A stretch of 12,444 bases of DNA from Campylobacteraceae bacterium (GTDB lineage Bacteria; Campylobacterota; Campylobacteria; Campylobacterales; Sulfurovaceae). Position numbers and translations under genes: made by a program. How positions within the stretch are numbered: the first letter of the stretch is position 1; every line of letters starts with the position of its first letter. The notes beneath the pieces are model-generated. The model saw nothing but the letters and a program-made list of their open reading frames with translations, ran no database searches and was not told where the DNA came from. The stretch spans positions 1 through 12,444 of the forward strand of contig JALVWV010000124.1 in NCBI GenBank assembly GCA_027023145.1. The letters are read 5' to 3'. Positions 1-6,536 of the stretch are shown piece after piece.

Positions 1-826
1 TCTCAGGCTGCTCTTCATGCGGCATCAATGAAGCATGGGAAACAGGATTAAACGATACTTCTTTGTCAAACTGCTCACACATATTTTTGGCCAGCTGGAC
101 GGGGAATGTCTTGTCGTCTTCTCCCCAAATCATCATGACATTGGCTTGAATTTTTCGATGATTCTCTTTGAAGCCGTCGACGACATCCCATTCAATCCCA
201 ATTAGGTATTTCAAGAAACCTTCCATGGCATGATAGCTCTTGAGATCATCGAGGTATTTACGGATATACGCTGGATCTTTCAGCAGTGATTTGTCTGTAT
301 AAAACTGATTGATCAACAAAGGGGAACGAACAACAAATCCGACTTTCAACAGCCCCCGGAAGATGTAATTGGCCAGAGGCAGTCTGGCCAGAATTTGGTG
401 CATGGGGATAAAGGGAGGGCGGTGATTGGGGATTTCGGTATTGATGAGGATCAGGTTTTTGATCAGCGAGGGGTTGTTGACGGCGACCAGTCTGCTGATC
501 GATGCCCCCGTATCCTGCGCGACGACCGTCAGATCATCCAGATCCATCCGGGTCAGCAGTTTCCCCAATCGCTCTGCTTGAGCCGTAAAGCCCAGATCGG
601 CCTGCTTCTCCCACTTGGTCTCTCCAAACCCCGGCATATCGATGATGTGACATTTGTAATACTTGGAGAGTTCGGATACAACCTTTCTCCATGTATATCC
701 ACTGACAAAAAACCCGTGGACAAAGACAATGTCCCTCCCCTCACCGACCGTCCTGACGGAAAAGGTGACATCATCAATCTTGACAAACTGGCGATCCATT
801 TTATCATAAAATTTCTGCTCATCCAT
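1..826 (-). CDS. Alpha/beta hydrolase with Asp nucleophile (haloalkane dehalogenase / epoxide hydrolase type), 3' end outside window
   Basis: The reading frame is open from the ATG at 826 to the window edge, giving 275 residues of a family usually about 290-310 long. Only the last residues are missing. Visible motifs: the HG oxyanion-hole motif in VHGFF (residues 36-40), the nucleophile elbow VVAQDTGAS with Asp105 where esterases carry Ser, the acid region WGEDD (234-238), and a C-terminal SHASLMPHEEQPE segment with the likely catalytic His264. Asp at the elbow is typical of haloalkane dehalogenases, epoxide hydrolases and fluoroacetate dehalogenases, which form a covalent ester with the substrate; which substrate is used here cannot be read from sequence. 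No signal peptide is seen, so it is cytoplasmic. The start is supported by AAAGGA eight bases upstream. It follows the Crp-type regulator by 60 bp and has its own predicted promoter. Family assignment is firm; substrate is open. Confidence 0.88.
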   Translation of the reverse strand, partial: MDEQKFYDKMDRQFVKIDDVTFSVRTVGEGRDIVFVHGFFVSGYTWRKVVSELSKYYKCHIIDMPGFGETKWEKQADLGFTAQAERLGKLLTRMDLDDLTVVAQDTGASISRLVAVNNPSLIKNLILINTEIPNHRPPFIPMHQILARLPLANYIFRGLLKVGFVVRSPLLINQFYTDKSLLKDPAYIRKYLDDLKSYHAMEGFLKYLIGIEWDVVDGFKENHRKIQANVMMIWGEDDKTFPVQLAKNMCEQFDKEVSFNPVSHASLMPHEEQPE

Positions 827-857
827 GGTGCTATCCTTTCAACAAATAAGATAGCCG

Positions 858-886
858 AGTATAGCATGTTGTAAAAAAGTTGTCAT
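858..886 (-). promoter_or_regulatory. Predicted sigma-70 promoter of the alpha/beta hydrolase gene
   Basis: On the minus strand ATGACA (886-881) is followed after 17 bases by TATACT (863-858). This would start transcription near 851 and give a leader of about 25 bases containing the AAAGGA ribosome binding site. The -35 box abuts the stop codon of the upstream regulator gene. The hydrolase could therefore be expressed independently of the arsC cluster. Confidence 0.5.
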
Positions 887-1483
887 TCACCTGGATTCAG
901 ATTTTCGCAATTTGCTCAACGTTTGGGGGGCGATGCCAAGATACGAGGCGATATGATACGATTTGACCGTCTCGAAAATCGTCGGGTATTCCCGCAGCAG
1001 CCGTCGGTATTGCTCCTCTGCACTCTCACTCATCAGCGAAAGAACCCGCTTGTAGGTCGAGGCATACCAGACATCGTGGATCATTCTCCGTCCAAACTGC
1101 TGCCATTTTGTATTCATATCAAAAATTACATCCAGGTCCGCAAGGCTGATGATTTCAAACTCAGCATCTTCGAGTATCTCAAAACTCAACAGCGAGCCGC
1201 TCTGCTCATAATAACTGACCGAATCATCCATAAAAAGATTGAGCTTGTTCATGCTGGCATCGTTGAAATACAACTGCCAGGTAAAATCCTTGCCGTTGTT
1301 GTCTAGAAAATACGAACGCGCCAGACCGCTTTTGATGTACCACACTTCACTGAATATCTCCCCTGCGTAGTGGACTGTTTCTCCTTTAGTGCAGGATTTC
1401 GGTTTGAACTTCGAGCGAAAGACTTCCCACTCTTCATCCGTGATATCGATAGTTTTTTCCAGCACTTTTCTCAGGTATTCCAT
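887..1483 (-). CDS. Crp/Fnr-type transcriptional regulator (cyclic-nucleotide-binding-like domain plus HTH)
   Basis: A 198-residue protein. Residues about 10-110 form a cupin-like effector domain, with a glycine-containing stretch around KGETVHYAGE and the hydrophobic YIKSGLARSYF pattern of the Crp/Fnr fold. The C-terminus ends with a recognisable helix-turn-helix, HIASYLGIAPQTLSKLRK, after which the protein stops within a few residues. No Fnr-type N-terminal cysteine cluster is visible, so it is not an Fe-S oxygen sensor; the ligand is unknown. I chose the ATG at 1483 because AAGGA lies nine bases upstream. The in-frame TTG at 1489 is only three bases from that site. The gene begins 16 bp after the isochorismatase-family gene stops, so the two are probably cotranscribed. 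It may control its neighbours, but no operator can be assigned. Confidence 0.85.
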   Translation of the reverse strand: MEYLRKVLEKTIDITDEEWEVFRSKFKPKSCTKGETVHYAGEIFSEVWYIKSGLARSYFLDNNGKDFTWQLYFNDASMNKLNLFMDDSVSYYEQSGSLLSFEILEDAEFEIISLADLDVIFDMNTKWQQFGRRMIHDVWYASTYKRVLSLMSESAEEQYRRLLREYPTIFETVKSYHIASYLGIAPQTLSKLRKSESR

Positions 1484-1499
1484 GCGCAAGCATCCTTAT

Positions 1500-2042
1500 C
1501 TATTTCAATAACTCCAAAATCGCTCTGAATCGCGGATGTTTTGCATCCTTCAGCGCCATAAACAGAAACATTTCTGTTGAAAAGATTCTGATCCCTTCCT
1601 GCCGCATCTGCTCTATGGCATACTGTTTGTTCTGCTCCGTCCGGGACGAAACCGCATCGGCGATCACGATCACATCATACCCTTTTTTTCTGGCATCCAG
1701 AGCCGTTTGAAATACACAAACATGCGCCTCAATCCCGAACAGGACAACCGTCTGGTACTGTTTTTTTGTCATCTGTGCACAAAAATCGGGCTCACCCAGA
1801 CAGGAGAATGTTGTCTTGCTAATAACCGGAGTAGCGTCATCAATCAATACTTTTAACTCCGCTATCGTCTCCCCTAACCCTTCAGGATACTGCTCGGTGA
1901 CCAACAAGGGGATGTTCAACTCAGCTGACGCTTTCAACAGGCGGGTGATGTTGTGATTGCAGGCTTCCATGTGCACAATCTCCGGCGCGAGTCGCTCCTG
2001 AACATCTACCAGTACCATGATGGTTGAATCGAGTGCAAACAT
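1500..2042 (-). CDS. Isochorismatase-fold cysteine hydrolase
   Basis: A 180-residue single-domain protein of normal family length. The Asp-Lys-Cys catalytic triad of the isochorismatase-like superfamily is visible: Asp13 in VDVQE, Lys76 in SKTTFS and Cys109 in GIEAHVC. The E-A-H-V-C segment matches the nucleophile loop that contains the cis peptide bond. The sequence resembles the YcaC/ISOC subgroup rather than nicotinamidases, because the metal-binding Asp/His set of nicotinamidases is not evident. Substrate is unknown. The start codon lies three bases after the arsC stop with only a weak ribosome binding site, so translation is probably coupled to arsC. Confidence 0.87.
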   Translation of the reverse strand: MFALDSTIMVLVDVQERLAPEIVHMEACNHNITRLLKASAELNIPLLVTEQYPEGLGETIAELKVLIDDATPVISKTTFSCLGEPDFCAQMTKKQYQTVVLFGIEAHVCVFQTALDARKKGYDVIVIADAVSSRTEQNKQYAIEQMRQEGIRIFSTEMFLFMALKDAKHPRFRAILELLK

Positions 2043-2045
2043 AAC

Positions 2046-2390
2046 TTACAAAATCTCGTCGATCTTCTCCGCCGGACGCGCTACGACGGCTTTGTCTCCC
2101 CGGATAACAACCGGGCGTTCGATCAGTTTGGGGTGGTCGGTCATCGCGGCGATGAGAGCAGCATCGTCGGTAACATCCTTGAGCCCCAGTTCCCGATAGA
2201 TCGCCTCTTTGGTGCGCATCAGCTCACGGGGAGTCATGCCGAGTTTTTTTAATAATTCGGTCAATTCATCTGCCGTCGGCGGAGTATCGAGATAGCGGAC
2301 GACCTCATGTTCGATCCCCTTCTCTTCGAGGTATTTCAGCCCTGCACGGGATTTGCTGCATCGTGGGTTGTGCCAAATGGTGGTTTTCAT
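2046..2390 (-). CDS. arsC: Arsenate reductase, glutaredoxin-dependent ArsC type
   Basis: A 114-residue protein of the ArsC/Spx thioredoxin-fold family. The catalytic loop HNPRCSKSR carries Cys11 near the N-terminus, and the three arginines that shape the arsenate site in E. coli ArsC have counterparts at Arg59 (in LMRT), Arg92 (in IERP) and Arg105 (in ARP). This set favours a true arsenate reductase, which converts arsenate to arsenite with glutaredoxin/glutathione, over the YffB or Spx branches. AAAGGA six bases before the ATG supports the start. No arsB, acr3 or arsR gene accompanies it here, so efflux and regulation must be encoded elsewhere or the physiological substrate may differ. It heads a cluster with the isochorismatase-fold and Crp-type genes. 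Confidence 0.87.
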   Translation of the reverse strand: MKTTIWHNPRCSKSRAGLKYLEEKGIEHEVVRYLDTPPTADELTELLKKLGMTPRELMRTKEAIYRELGLKDVTDDAALIAAMTDHPKLIERPVVIRGDKAVVARPAEKIDEIL

Positions 2391-2471
2391 GGGGGTTCCT
2401 TTTGTGTTTTTTTGCGTATTGTATCAAGGAAAGGTTGAATACACTTGAGACTCAGGCATGAAACTTTGCCT

Positions 2472-2547
2472 GGAAGTGGAGACTTCAGTCCCACCCAAAA
2501 GTCAAACTGCATGGTAACATCTGGGTGAGGCTGAAGCCTTCACTTCC
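2472..2547. repeat. Inverted pair of REP-like units (GACTTCAGTC type)
   Basis: Two 26-base arms, 2472-2497 and 2522-2547, are inverted copies matching at about 21 of 26 positions. Each arm is itself a hairpin centred on CTTCAG (left stem GTGG-GACT / AGTC-CCAC, right stem built on AGGCT/AGCCT) and each is preceded on its own strand by GGAA. The arrangement is that of two REP units in opposite orientation. It fills the gap between arsC and the RNase T2 gene. The core is shared with units at 3596-3642 and 8292-8313. Confidence 0.7.
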
Positions 2548-2587
2548 GACAAACACCCAGCATACCAGTACACCAATACATTAACAC

Positions 2588-2606
2588 GTGCGCAAAGCGC
2601 ACCTAC
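2588..2606 (-). repeat. REP-like hairpin, GTGCGC type, overlapping the RNase T2 stop codon
   Basis: On the minus strand the tetranucleotide GTAG (2606-2603) is followed directly by a perfect six-base stem GTGCGC / GCGCAC with a TTT loop. The TAG of that tetranucleotide is the stop codon of the RNase T2 gene. No U-tract follows, so it is not a classical intrinsic terminator, although it could protect the mRNA 3' end. A near copy lies at 7617-7638. Confidence 0.65.
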
Positions 2607-3550
2607 TTCGCATCCACCCTCGCCTGTCGGCAGCGGCTCTTTCGCTTAGGTGCGTTGGCGATGAGGGGCTTGACATGATCCCCCTGCCCTCGGAGGTTGA
2701 TCCAGAGCTCGGTGAGGAGTCCTCTGTTGCATTTCATTTCCACCCGCTGTCCGGCACCCATCCCGAAAGCCTGATCAAAGGCATGTCGGATGGCACCAAG
2801 TGTGACACGCTTACCGATGTTGTTTTTGAGCAGTTGACCGACGGCGGAGTTGTCCACTTCCTTGGCCAGTGTGAGACCATCATGGAAATACTTATCCGCC
2901 GTGGTGCCGTAGCAGGTGCCGTGTTTGATCCATTCGTGTTTGTGAAGGTACGAAACATATCCGGGCATATAACGATCCATCAATTCGAGGGTTTCCGGGT
3001 CAGTGTCAATGTTCGGAAGCGTTCTCCATTGGTGGAATTTATCCCGTGAAACAGTCTTTTTCGGCACATTGCAGTAGACGTTGTTTCGCGGCTGTGGCCA
3101 GAGACCATGCAGGGTCAAATGCCCGGTATCCCCTCCTCTATCCTGCCGGCACTCCTGCTTCTTGCGGTGGGTTTCGCAGAAGGCATTCTGCCAGCTGAGC
3201 ACGAGGAGTTCGGTTTTTCCGCCCTTTTTGGTATTTGGAAATATCGGTTTTTGATATTTTTTACGGGGTGACGGTTTTTTGGGGGCTACGTTTGTCCGCT
3301 TCCCACCTGAAAAACAGCTCCCATCCGCCCAACGCTGTGCGGGGGATTCCCCTTTTAATAGTATCAAATATTGCCCCTTGTGCTTCTTGACGATGGTATA
3401 GTCGTGACCGGGGGCGAGGACGATGTGATGGGTATTTTTGGTATGCCTCATGTTGTTGTACGCTTCGCACGTCTGACTCGGCTGTGCGGTGAAGCGGGCG
3501 GAGGCGAGGATGGGGAGAAGTGCGATAATGAGGATCGGGGTATATTTCAT
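2603..3550 (-). CDS. Secreted RNase T2 family ribonuclease
   Basis: A 315-residue protein counted from the ATG at 3550. I chose this start because it places a typical signal peptide (KYTPILIIALLPILASA) at the N-terminus and has AAGGAG nine bases upstream; an upstream ATG at 3592 would add 14 charged residues before the signal. Both RNase T2 active-site signatures are present: CAS-1 in LTLHGLWPQ (catalytic His148) and CAS-2 in HEWIKHGTC (His205, Glu206, His210, with the disulfide Cys213). The enzyme would cut RNA through 2',3'-cyclic phosphates in the periplasm. Residues about 25-80 precede the catalytic part and may form a small SH3-like module with a Cys pair. The C-terminal 20 residues are strongly basic. 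It lies 110 bp downstream of the small secreted protein gene, with a REP doublet between. Confidence 0.92.
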   Translation of the reverse strand: MKYTPILIIALLPILASARFTAQPSQTCEAYNNMRHTKNTHHIVLAPGHDYTIVKKHKGQYLILLKGESPAQRWADGSCFSGGKRTNVAPKKPSPRKKYQKPIFPNTKKGGKTELLVLSWQNAFCETHRKKQECRQDRGGDTGHLTLHGLWPQPRNNVYCNVPKKTVSRDKFHQWRTLPNIDTDPETLELMDRYMPGYVSYLHKHEWIKHGTCYGTTADKYFHDGLTLAKEVDNSAVGQLLKNNIGKRVTLGAIRHAFDQAFGMGAGQRVEMKCNRGLLTELWINLRGQGDHVKPLIANAPKRKSRCRQARVDAK

Positions 3551-3595
3551 GAGCGGAGGCTCCTTTTTCGGATTTTGCTTTGTTGTCGACATGAA

Positions 3596-3642
3596 GGAGG
3601 CAGGACTTCAGTCCTGCATGACGGGACTGAAGTCCCTGCTCC
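3596..3642. repeat. REP-like doublet (two opposed CTTCAG hairpins)
   Basis: Unit 1 on the plus strand is GGAG (3596-3599) followed at once by an 8-base perfect stem GCAGGACT / AGTCCTGC around TC (3600-3617). Unit 2 on the minus strand is GGAG (3642-3639), CA, then GGGACT / AGTCCC around TC (3636-3623). The two units align over about 17 of 20 bases, in the layout of a BIME-type doublet. It sits between the RNase T2 gene and the small secreted protein gene. Confidence 0.72.
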
Positions 3643-3660
3643 TGATTGGGTTGAAATGTC

Positions 3661-4140
3661 CTATTTGTTGGGCTTCTTTTCAGGGCAGAGCTTCTTGTCG
3701 GCATCAACGCGAAGGATCTCTGTCTGGGTGGCTTTGTTGACATAGCGATAGGTTAGCGCGATGTCTGCCTGAATAAACCGATCGGCCGAAGTACACATCC
3801 CGTTGAGGACACGCGGCGCCATTTTCTTCCCCTTCGCCCGAAGTGCTTCGTCCGTCTTGGGCCCGGCATCTACGGCAAAGGTATAGATCAGCCGCGTACC
3901 GTTGCTGTCGATGGCAACAAATTGGGTAAATTGATCCACCTTTTGAGGAAGGGTCAAGCGAATCCCTTCGACGGCTTTCTTGACGACGGTAAGATTCTGC
4001 TGACGCAGCTTATCGATCGTCAGATCCCCACCGGTCTGGATTTGAGGGTTGAAGGGTTTTATAGGTTGCGTTTGCGCCTGCGCCTGCGCTGCAAATCCGA
4101 GCGCGGCAAGGGCAAGGGTGATGTGGGTGATTTTGGTCAT
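3661..4140 (-). CDS. Small secreted protein of unknown function
   Basis: A 159-residue protein with a clear signal peptide (MTKITHITLALAALGFAAQAQA; the AQAQAQ run is encoded by a tandem GCGCCT-like hexamer). The mature part has two cysteines, Cys116 and Cys152, that could form a disulfide, and alternating hydrophobic/polar strands such as TRLIYTFAV and IALTYRYV. I see a loose resemblance to small periplasmic proteins having a Tyr-rich strand and a C-terminal Cys, but cannot name a family. AGGAG six bases before the ATG supports the start. It lies between the 478-residue protein gene and the RNase T2 gene and may share a transcript with the latter; a role together with the nuclease is only a guess. 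Confidence 0.75.
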   Translation of the reverse strand: MTKITHITLALAALGFAAQAQAQTQPIKPFNPQIQTGGDLTIDKLRQQNLTVVKKAVEGIRLTLPQKVDQFTQFVAIDSNGTRLIYTFAVDAGPKTDEALRAKGKKMAPRVLNGMCTSADRFIQADIALTYRYVNKATQTEILRVDADKKLCPEKKPNK

Positions 4141-4196
4141 GGATGACTCCTGAGAATGGTTTGGGGTATTATGCAGGAAAAAGGATAATGAGGGGG

Positions 4197-5633
4197 TTAT
4201 TCCTTGTCCATCTCTGCGGTATGAATCGACATAATGGCCAATACAAATGCCATCAATGCCTCTTTTGCCATGGTTTCAAATTTGTGGTTGACCCGTTTGA
4301 GCTTTTTCCCTTTTTTCTCCAGATCGCCCATTGTAATCACCAGAGCACCGATATCCTGAATCGTCTCTTCATCAAAATAGCGTGCACACTGCCCGAGGAA
4401 ATCCCTGTCCGACGTATCAATATCGTAAATAAAAGTAAGCGAATCGAGAAAGAAAAAGACCGTAGAGCGCATGGCTTCGATCGCAGTGAAAGGTTTTTGT
4501 TTGGGCAGCAGGGCATACAGCCCGTCGATCCACGACAAAAACTGACGGTGCATCTCATCTCCACGGTCGCCGCCGCCTTTGACTTCGAGTCGGGTGAAGT
4601 AGCGCAGTGTCTGATCAATGGCGGCAGCAAAGTCGGTATAAAATTTCCGCTCAGTATCTGCCCGGACACCGATCACCCGTTTGGCCGTAATCAGCTCATC
4701 GACGATCACCGATACCGGTTTGAGCGGAGCGTGCATCCCCCGCACATACAGGAAACAGAAGTCATGAAAGAGGTCGATCTCAAGCTGCTCCTTCTTGATA
4801 CGTTGTTCAAACGCGTGCAGTGTCTTTTTCGAGAGAATCACATCCGTATCTACTGCATCGAGTGGTTTCAGCAGTGCATCAAGCAGGGGTGTCTTGCGGC
4901 ATTCGTACGTCTCCTGATAATCAACTCCCCGCTCCTCTATCAATCCAAACGGCGCAAAGAAATTTTGAAAAAGACGCAGCCCCACCATCCAGTCAAATAC
5001 ATCGACGGAATCCCCCGGTATATACGAAACAGGGATAACCTCCTCAAAAATCATATCCATTACATGCGGGAGTGCATCGAGCATAAACGCATCGTACACT
5101 TTTGGATCGCGGAACATGGCAGGTCTGTCCCGAACTATCTGGAGCATTACCAGCGAAATATCATTGATCAGCGGCACCTCCTGTGCCCGATCGAAATATG
5201 CTAGATTGACCCGGCTGACAAACTGCCACAGCAGATAGATGAATTTCTCTGCTTCGGATGATTGCCTGTAGGTTTCGGCCAGGGTGCCGTAACGTATCTT
5301 TCCTTTGGAGACTTTGAGAAGCTTGCCCACTTCAGAGACGACTCGGGCTCTTTGTGCGGCCACCTGCTCCTCTTCGAGAAACCGCTTGGTCCATTGGAGA
5401 AACCTGCTGCCTGAGAGTGTCGGACAGCAGAGGGTGAGCTCCTGGACGACGCGGGTGGGGAGATTGCCTTTGTTGGTCAGTTTCAATCCTTTCTCACCCA
5501 CGGCATCGAGCAGTATGTCTACCTGCCGTATGATTGGCACATCGATCGACTCCTGCTTCAAAAAATCCGGATGGATCTCAATCTTGATTTCGCGCAGCGC
5601 TTCGATGATCTTGTCTATCTGCAATGTTTTCAT
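4197..5633 (-). CDS. Third gene of the AbiE-like operon, 478-residue protein of unknown function
   Basis: I do not recognise the full protein. It is mostly helical by composition, has no signal peptide or membrane segment, and ends in a Lys/Glu-rich helix. Residues 46-60 (GEKGLKLTNKGNLPT) resemble a short motif seen in C-terminal regions of PRiA4b ORF-3-like plasmid proteins, where a kinked LT-x-K/R-GNLP sequence recurs; this is a weak similarity. No HEPN motif, nuclease motif or Walker box is evident. The ATG overlaps the stop of the nucleotidyltransferase gene as ATGA (5633-5630), so its synthesis is coupled to that gene and its role is probably tied to the module. It could be a third toxin/antitoxin component or an unrelated domain recruited after the nucleotidyltransferase was shortened. 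Confidence 0.72.
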   Translation of the reverse strand: MKTLQIDKIIEALREIKIEIHPDFLKQESIDVPIIRQVDILLDAVGEKGLKLTNKGNLPTRVVQELTLCCPTLSGSRFLQWTKRFLEEEQVAAQRARVVSEVGKLLKVSKGKIRYGTLAETYRQSSEAEKFIYLLWQFVSRVNLAYFDRAQEVPLINDISLVMLQIVRDRPAMFRDPKVYDAFMLDALPHVMDMIFEEVIPVSYIPGDSVDVFDWMVGLRLFQNFFAPFGLIEERGVDYQETYECRKTPLLDALLKPLDAVDTDVILSKKTLHAFEQRIKKEQLEIDLFHDFCFLYVRGMHAPLKPVSVIVDELITAKRVIGVRADTERKFYTDFAAAIDQTLRYFTRLEVKGGGDRGDEMHRQFLSWIDGLYALLPKQKPFTAIEAMRSTVFFFLDSLTFIYDIDTSDRDFLGQCARYFDEETIQDIGALVITMGDLEKKGKKLKRVNHKFETMAKEALMAFVLAIMSIHTAEMDKE

Positions 5634-6007
5634 GATGCATGTTCCTTCCGTAATTTGAAAAACTTGTCAATCTCTTCGTACTTGTCCCCCAGTCGGCATA
5701 ACTCCTCTACCGAGAGGTATCCATCATCGTACAGCCGCAGAAAAACATAGATCAGTTGCGAATACCGATAATCGTATTTTTGGGCTATCTCTTTGGCTTT
5801 GGCATTGAGCATCTCCCGCAGTGCCCAGACATCGTCGATCGTTTCAACCGTATGTGTATTGACCGTGCGAACAAAATCCAGATCATACGAAACCCGATGA
5901 TCGAAATACGTACTCAGCGCCGTACCCCCGGAAAAATAAATCGGATATGTCGAGAAAATCGGATGAGAGTCCATACGATCCAAAAGCTCTGCTACAGCCT
6001 GAGTCAT
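5630..6007 (-). CDS. Short AbiEii-like nucleotidyltransferase (apparently truncated toxin)
   Basis: A 125-residue protein whose first 45 residues match the AbiEii/AbiGii nucleotidyltransferase family very well: IYFSGGTALS (23-32) supplies the glycine-rich loop and SYDLDF (40-45) supplies the DxD metal ligands Asp42 and Asp44. Full-length members are about 230-300 residues and carry a further catalytic Lys/Asp region. Here the sequence passes directly from DLDF into about 80 residues of unrelated-looking helix. The core catalytic domain therefore looks incomplete, either through an internal deletion or as a divergent minimal form. Both ends overlap neighbours by ATGA (6007-6004 with the AbiEi-like gene, 5633-5630 with the 478-residue gene), which shows that the reading frame is maintained within a coupled operon. 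Confidence 0.75.
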   Translation of the reverse strand: MTQAVAELLDRMDSHPIFSTYPIYFSGGTALSTYFDHRVSYDLDFVRTVNTHTVETIDDVWALREMLNAKAKEIAQKYDYRYSQLIYVFLRLYDDGYLSVEELCRLGDKYEEIDKFFKLRKEHAS

Positions 6008-6501
6008 AATCCCACCCTCAGCTTTTCAAACTCCGTAAGTATCCGGCGTATCTTCTGGTAGTGCGGATTGGTGCGTTTTTTATAGAGTTTGAGGCTCTCT
6101 TCGACGAGGCGGGTATAACCAAAGAGGAGATAGAGTCCCATAAGATCGTCTCGGGTGTAGTGGATAAGATAGGTACGCAGAAGCGTATCGGTCTGAAGAG
6201 GAAAACCATCCTTGACGTTCCAAAACAAATCGTTGTCAAAAAGCTTCTTGTTGAGTTTAATTTCCCGGGTGGCGCGTTTGACGGGGGTGAGATTTCTGGG
6301 CTTATAGAAATGCCCTCTCGCGGTCTTGATAATCACTCCCCGGTCTGCCAGCCTCGAAATGTACGTGCGAAGCTTATCGGCATTGATTTGGAGATCTCTG
6401 AACACTCCGTAAGTGTAAATGGTATCTATTTTGAGCTTTTTAACTTTCTTTAATATAAGCTCAAAGCCCGATAATTTAGTCACTTTTGTATCTATTTTCA
6501 T
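6004..6501 (-). CDS. AbiEi-like winged-helix antitoxin of a type IV-like module
   Basis: A 165-residue protein. The N-terminal part fits a winged helix: TIYTYGVFRDLQINADKL, then YISRLADRGVIIKTARGHFYKPR, which is the recognition helix and wing pattern of AbiEi/DUF6088-type antitoxins. The C-terminal part (LLRTYLIHYTRDDLMGLYLLFGY onward) is helical and matches antitoxins that precede AbiEii-like nucleotidyltransferases in operons. In the classical AbiE system the antitoxin represses the promoter and counteracts the toxin without direct binding. The start at 6501 has no ribosome binding site and sits six bases after a TATACT box, so a leaderless mRNA is predicted. The ATGA overlap with the next gene indicates translational coupling. 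Confidence 0.74.
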   Translation of the reverse strand: MKIDTKVTKLSGFELILKKVKKLKIDTIYTYGVFRDLQINADKLRTYISRLADRGVIIKTARGHFYKPRNLTPVKRATREIKLNKKLFDNDLFWNVKDGFPLQTDTLLRTYLIHYTRDDLMGLYLLFGYTRLVEESLKLYKKRTNPHYQKIRRILTEFEKLRVGL

Positions 6502-6507
6502 CTTTGA

Positions 6508-6536
6508 AGTATAGCGTAATTGTTTCGTTGGGTCAA
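6508..6536 (-). promoter_or_regulatory. Strong predicted promoter of the AbiE-like operon, leaderless
   Basis: TTGACC (6536-6531), a 17-base spacer and TATACT (6513-6508) lie on the minus strand. The -10 box is followed by six bases and then the ATG, so transcription should begin at or next to the start codon. The stop codon TGA of the methyltransferase gene is embedded in the -35 box. Confidence 0.65.

Noticed and set aside
830..855. GCTATC/GATAGC inverted repeat that could hide the hydrolase ribosome site
   Set aside because: The predicted transcription start near 851 lies inside the upstream arm, so the hairpin would be incomplete in the mRNA.
395..874. Plus-strand open frame and the 553-867 minus frame
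   Set aside because: Both overlap the alpha/beta hydrolase, whose frame shows the oxyanion, nucleophile, acid and His motifs in order.
1481..1489. TTG start for the Crp-type regulator
   Set aside because: Only three bases from AAGGA; the ATG at 1483 has nine-base spacing.
4143..5204. Long plus-strand open frame (353 codons)
   Set aside because: It lies wholly antisense to the 478-residue gene, has no plausible family motif and no ribosome binding site; the minus frame is ATGA-coupled to its neighbour.
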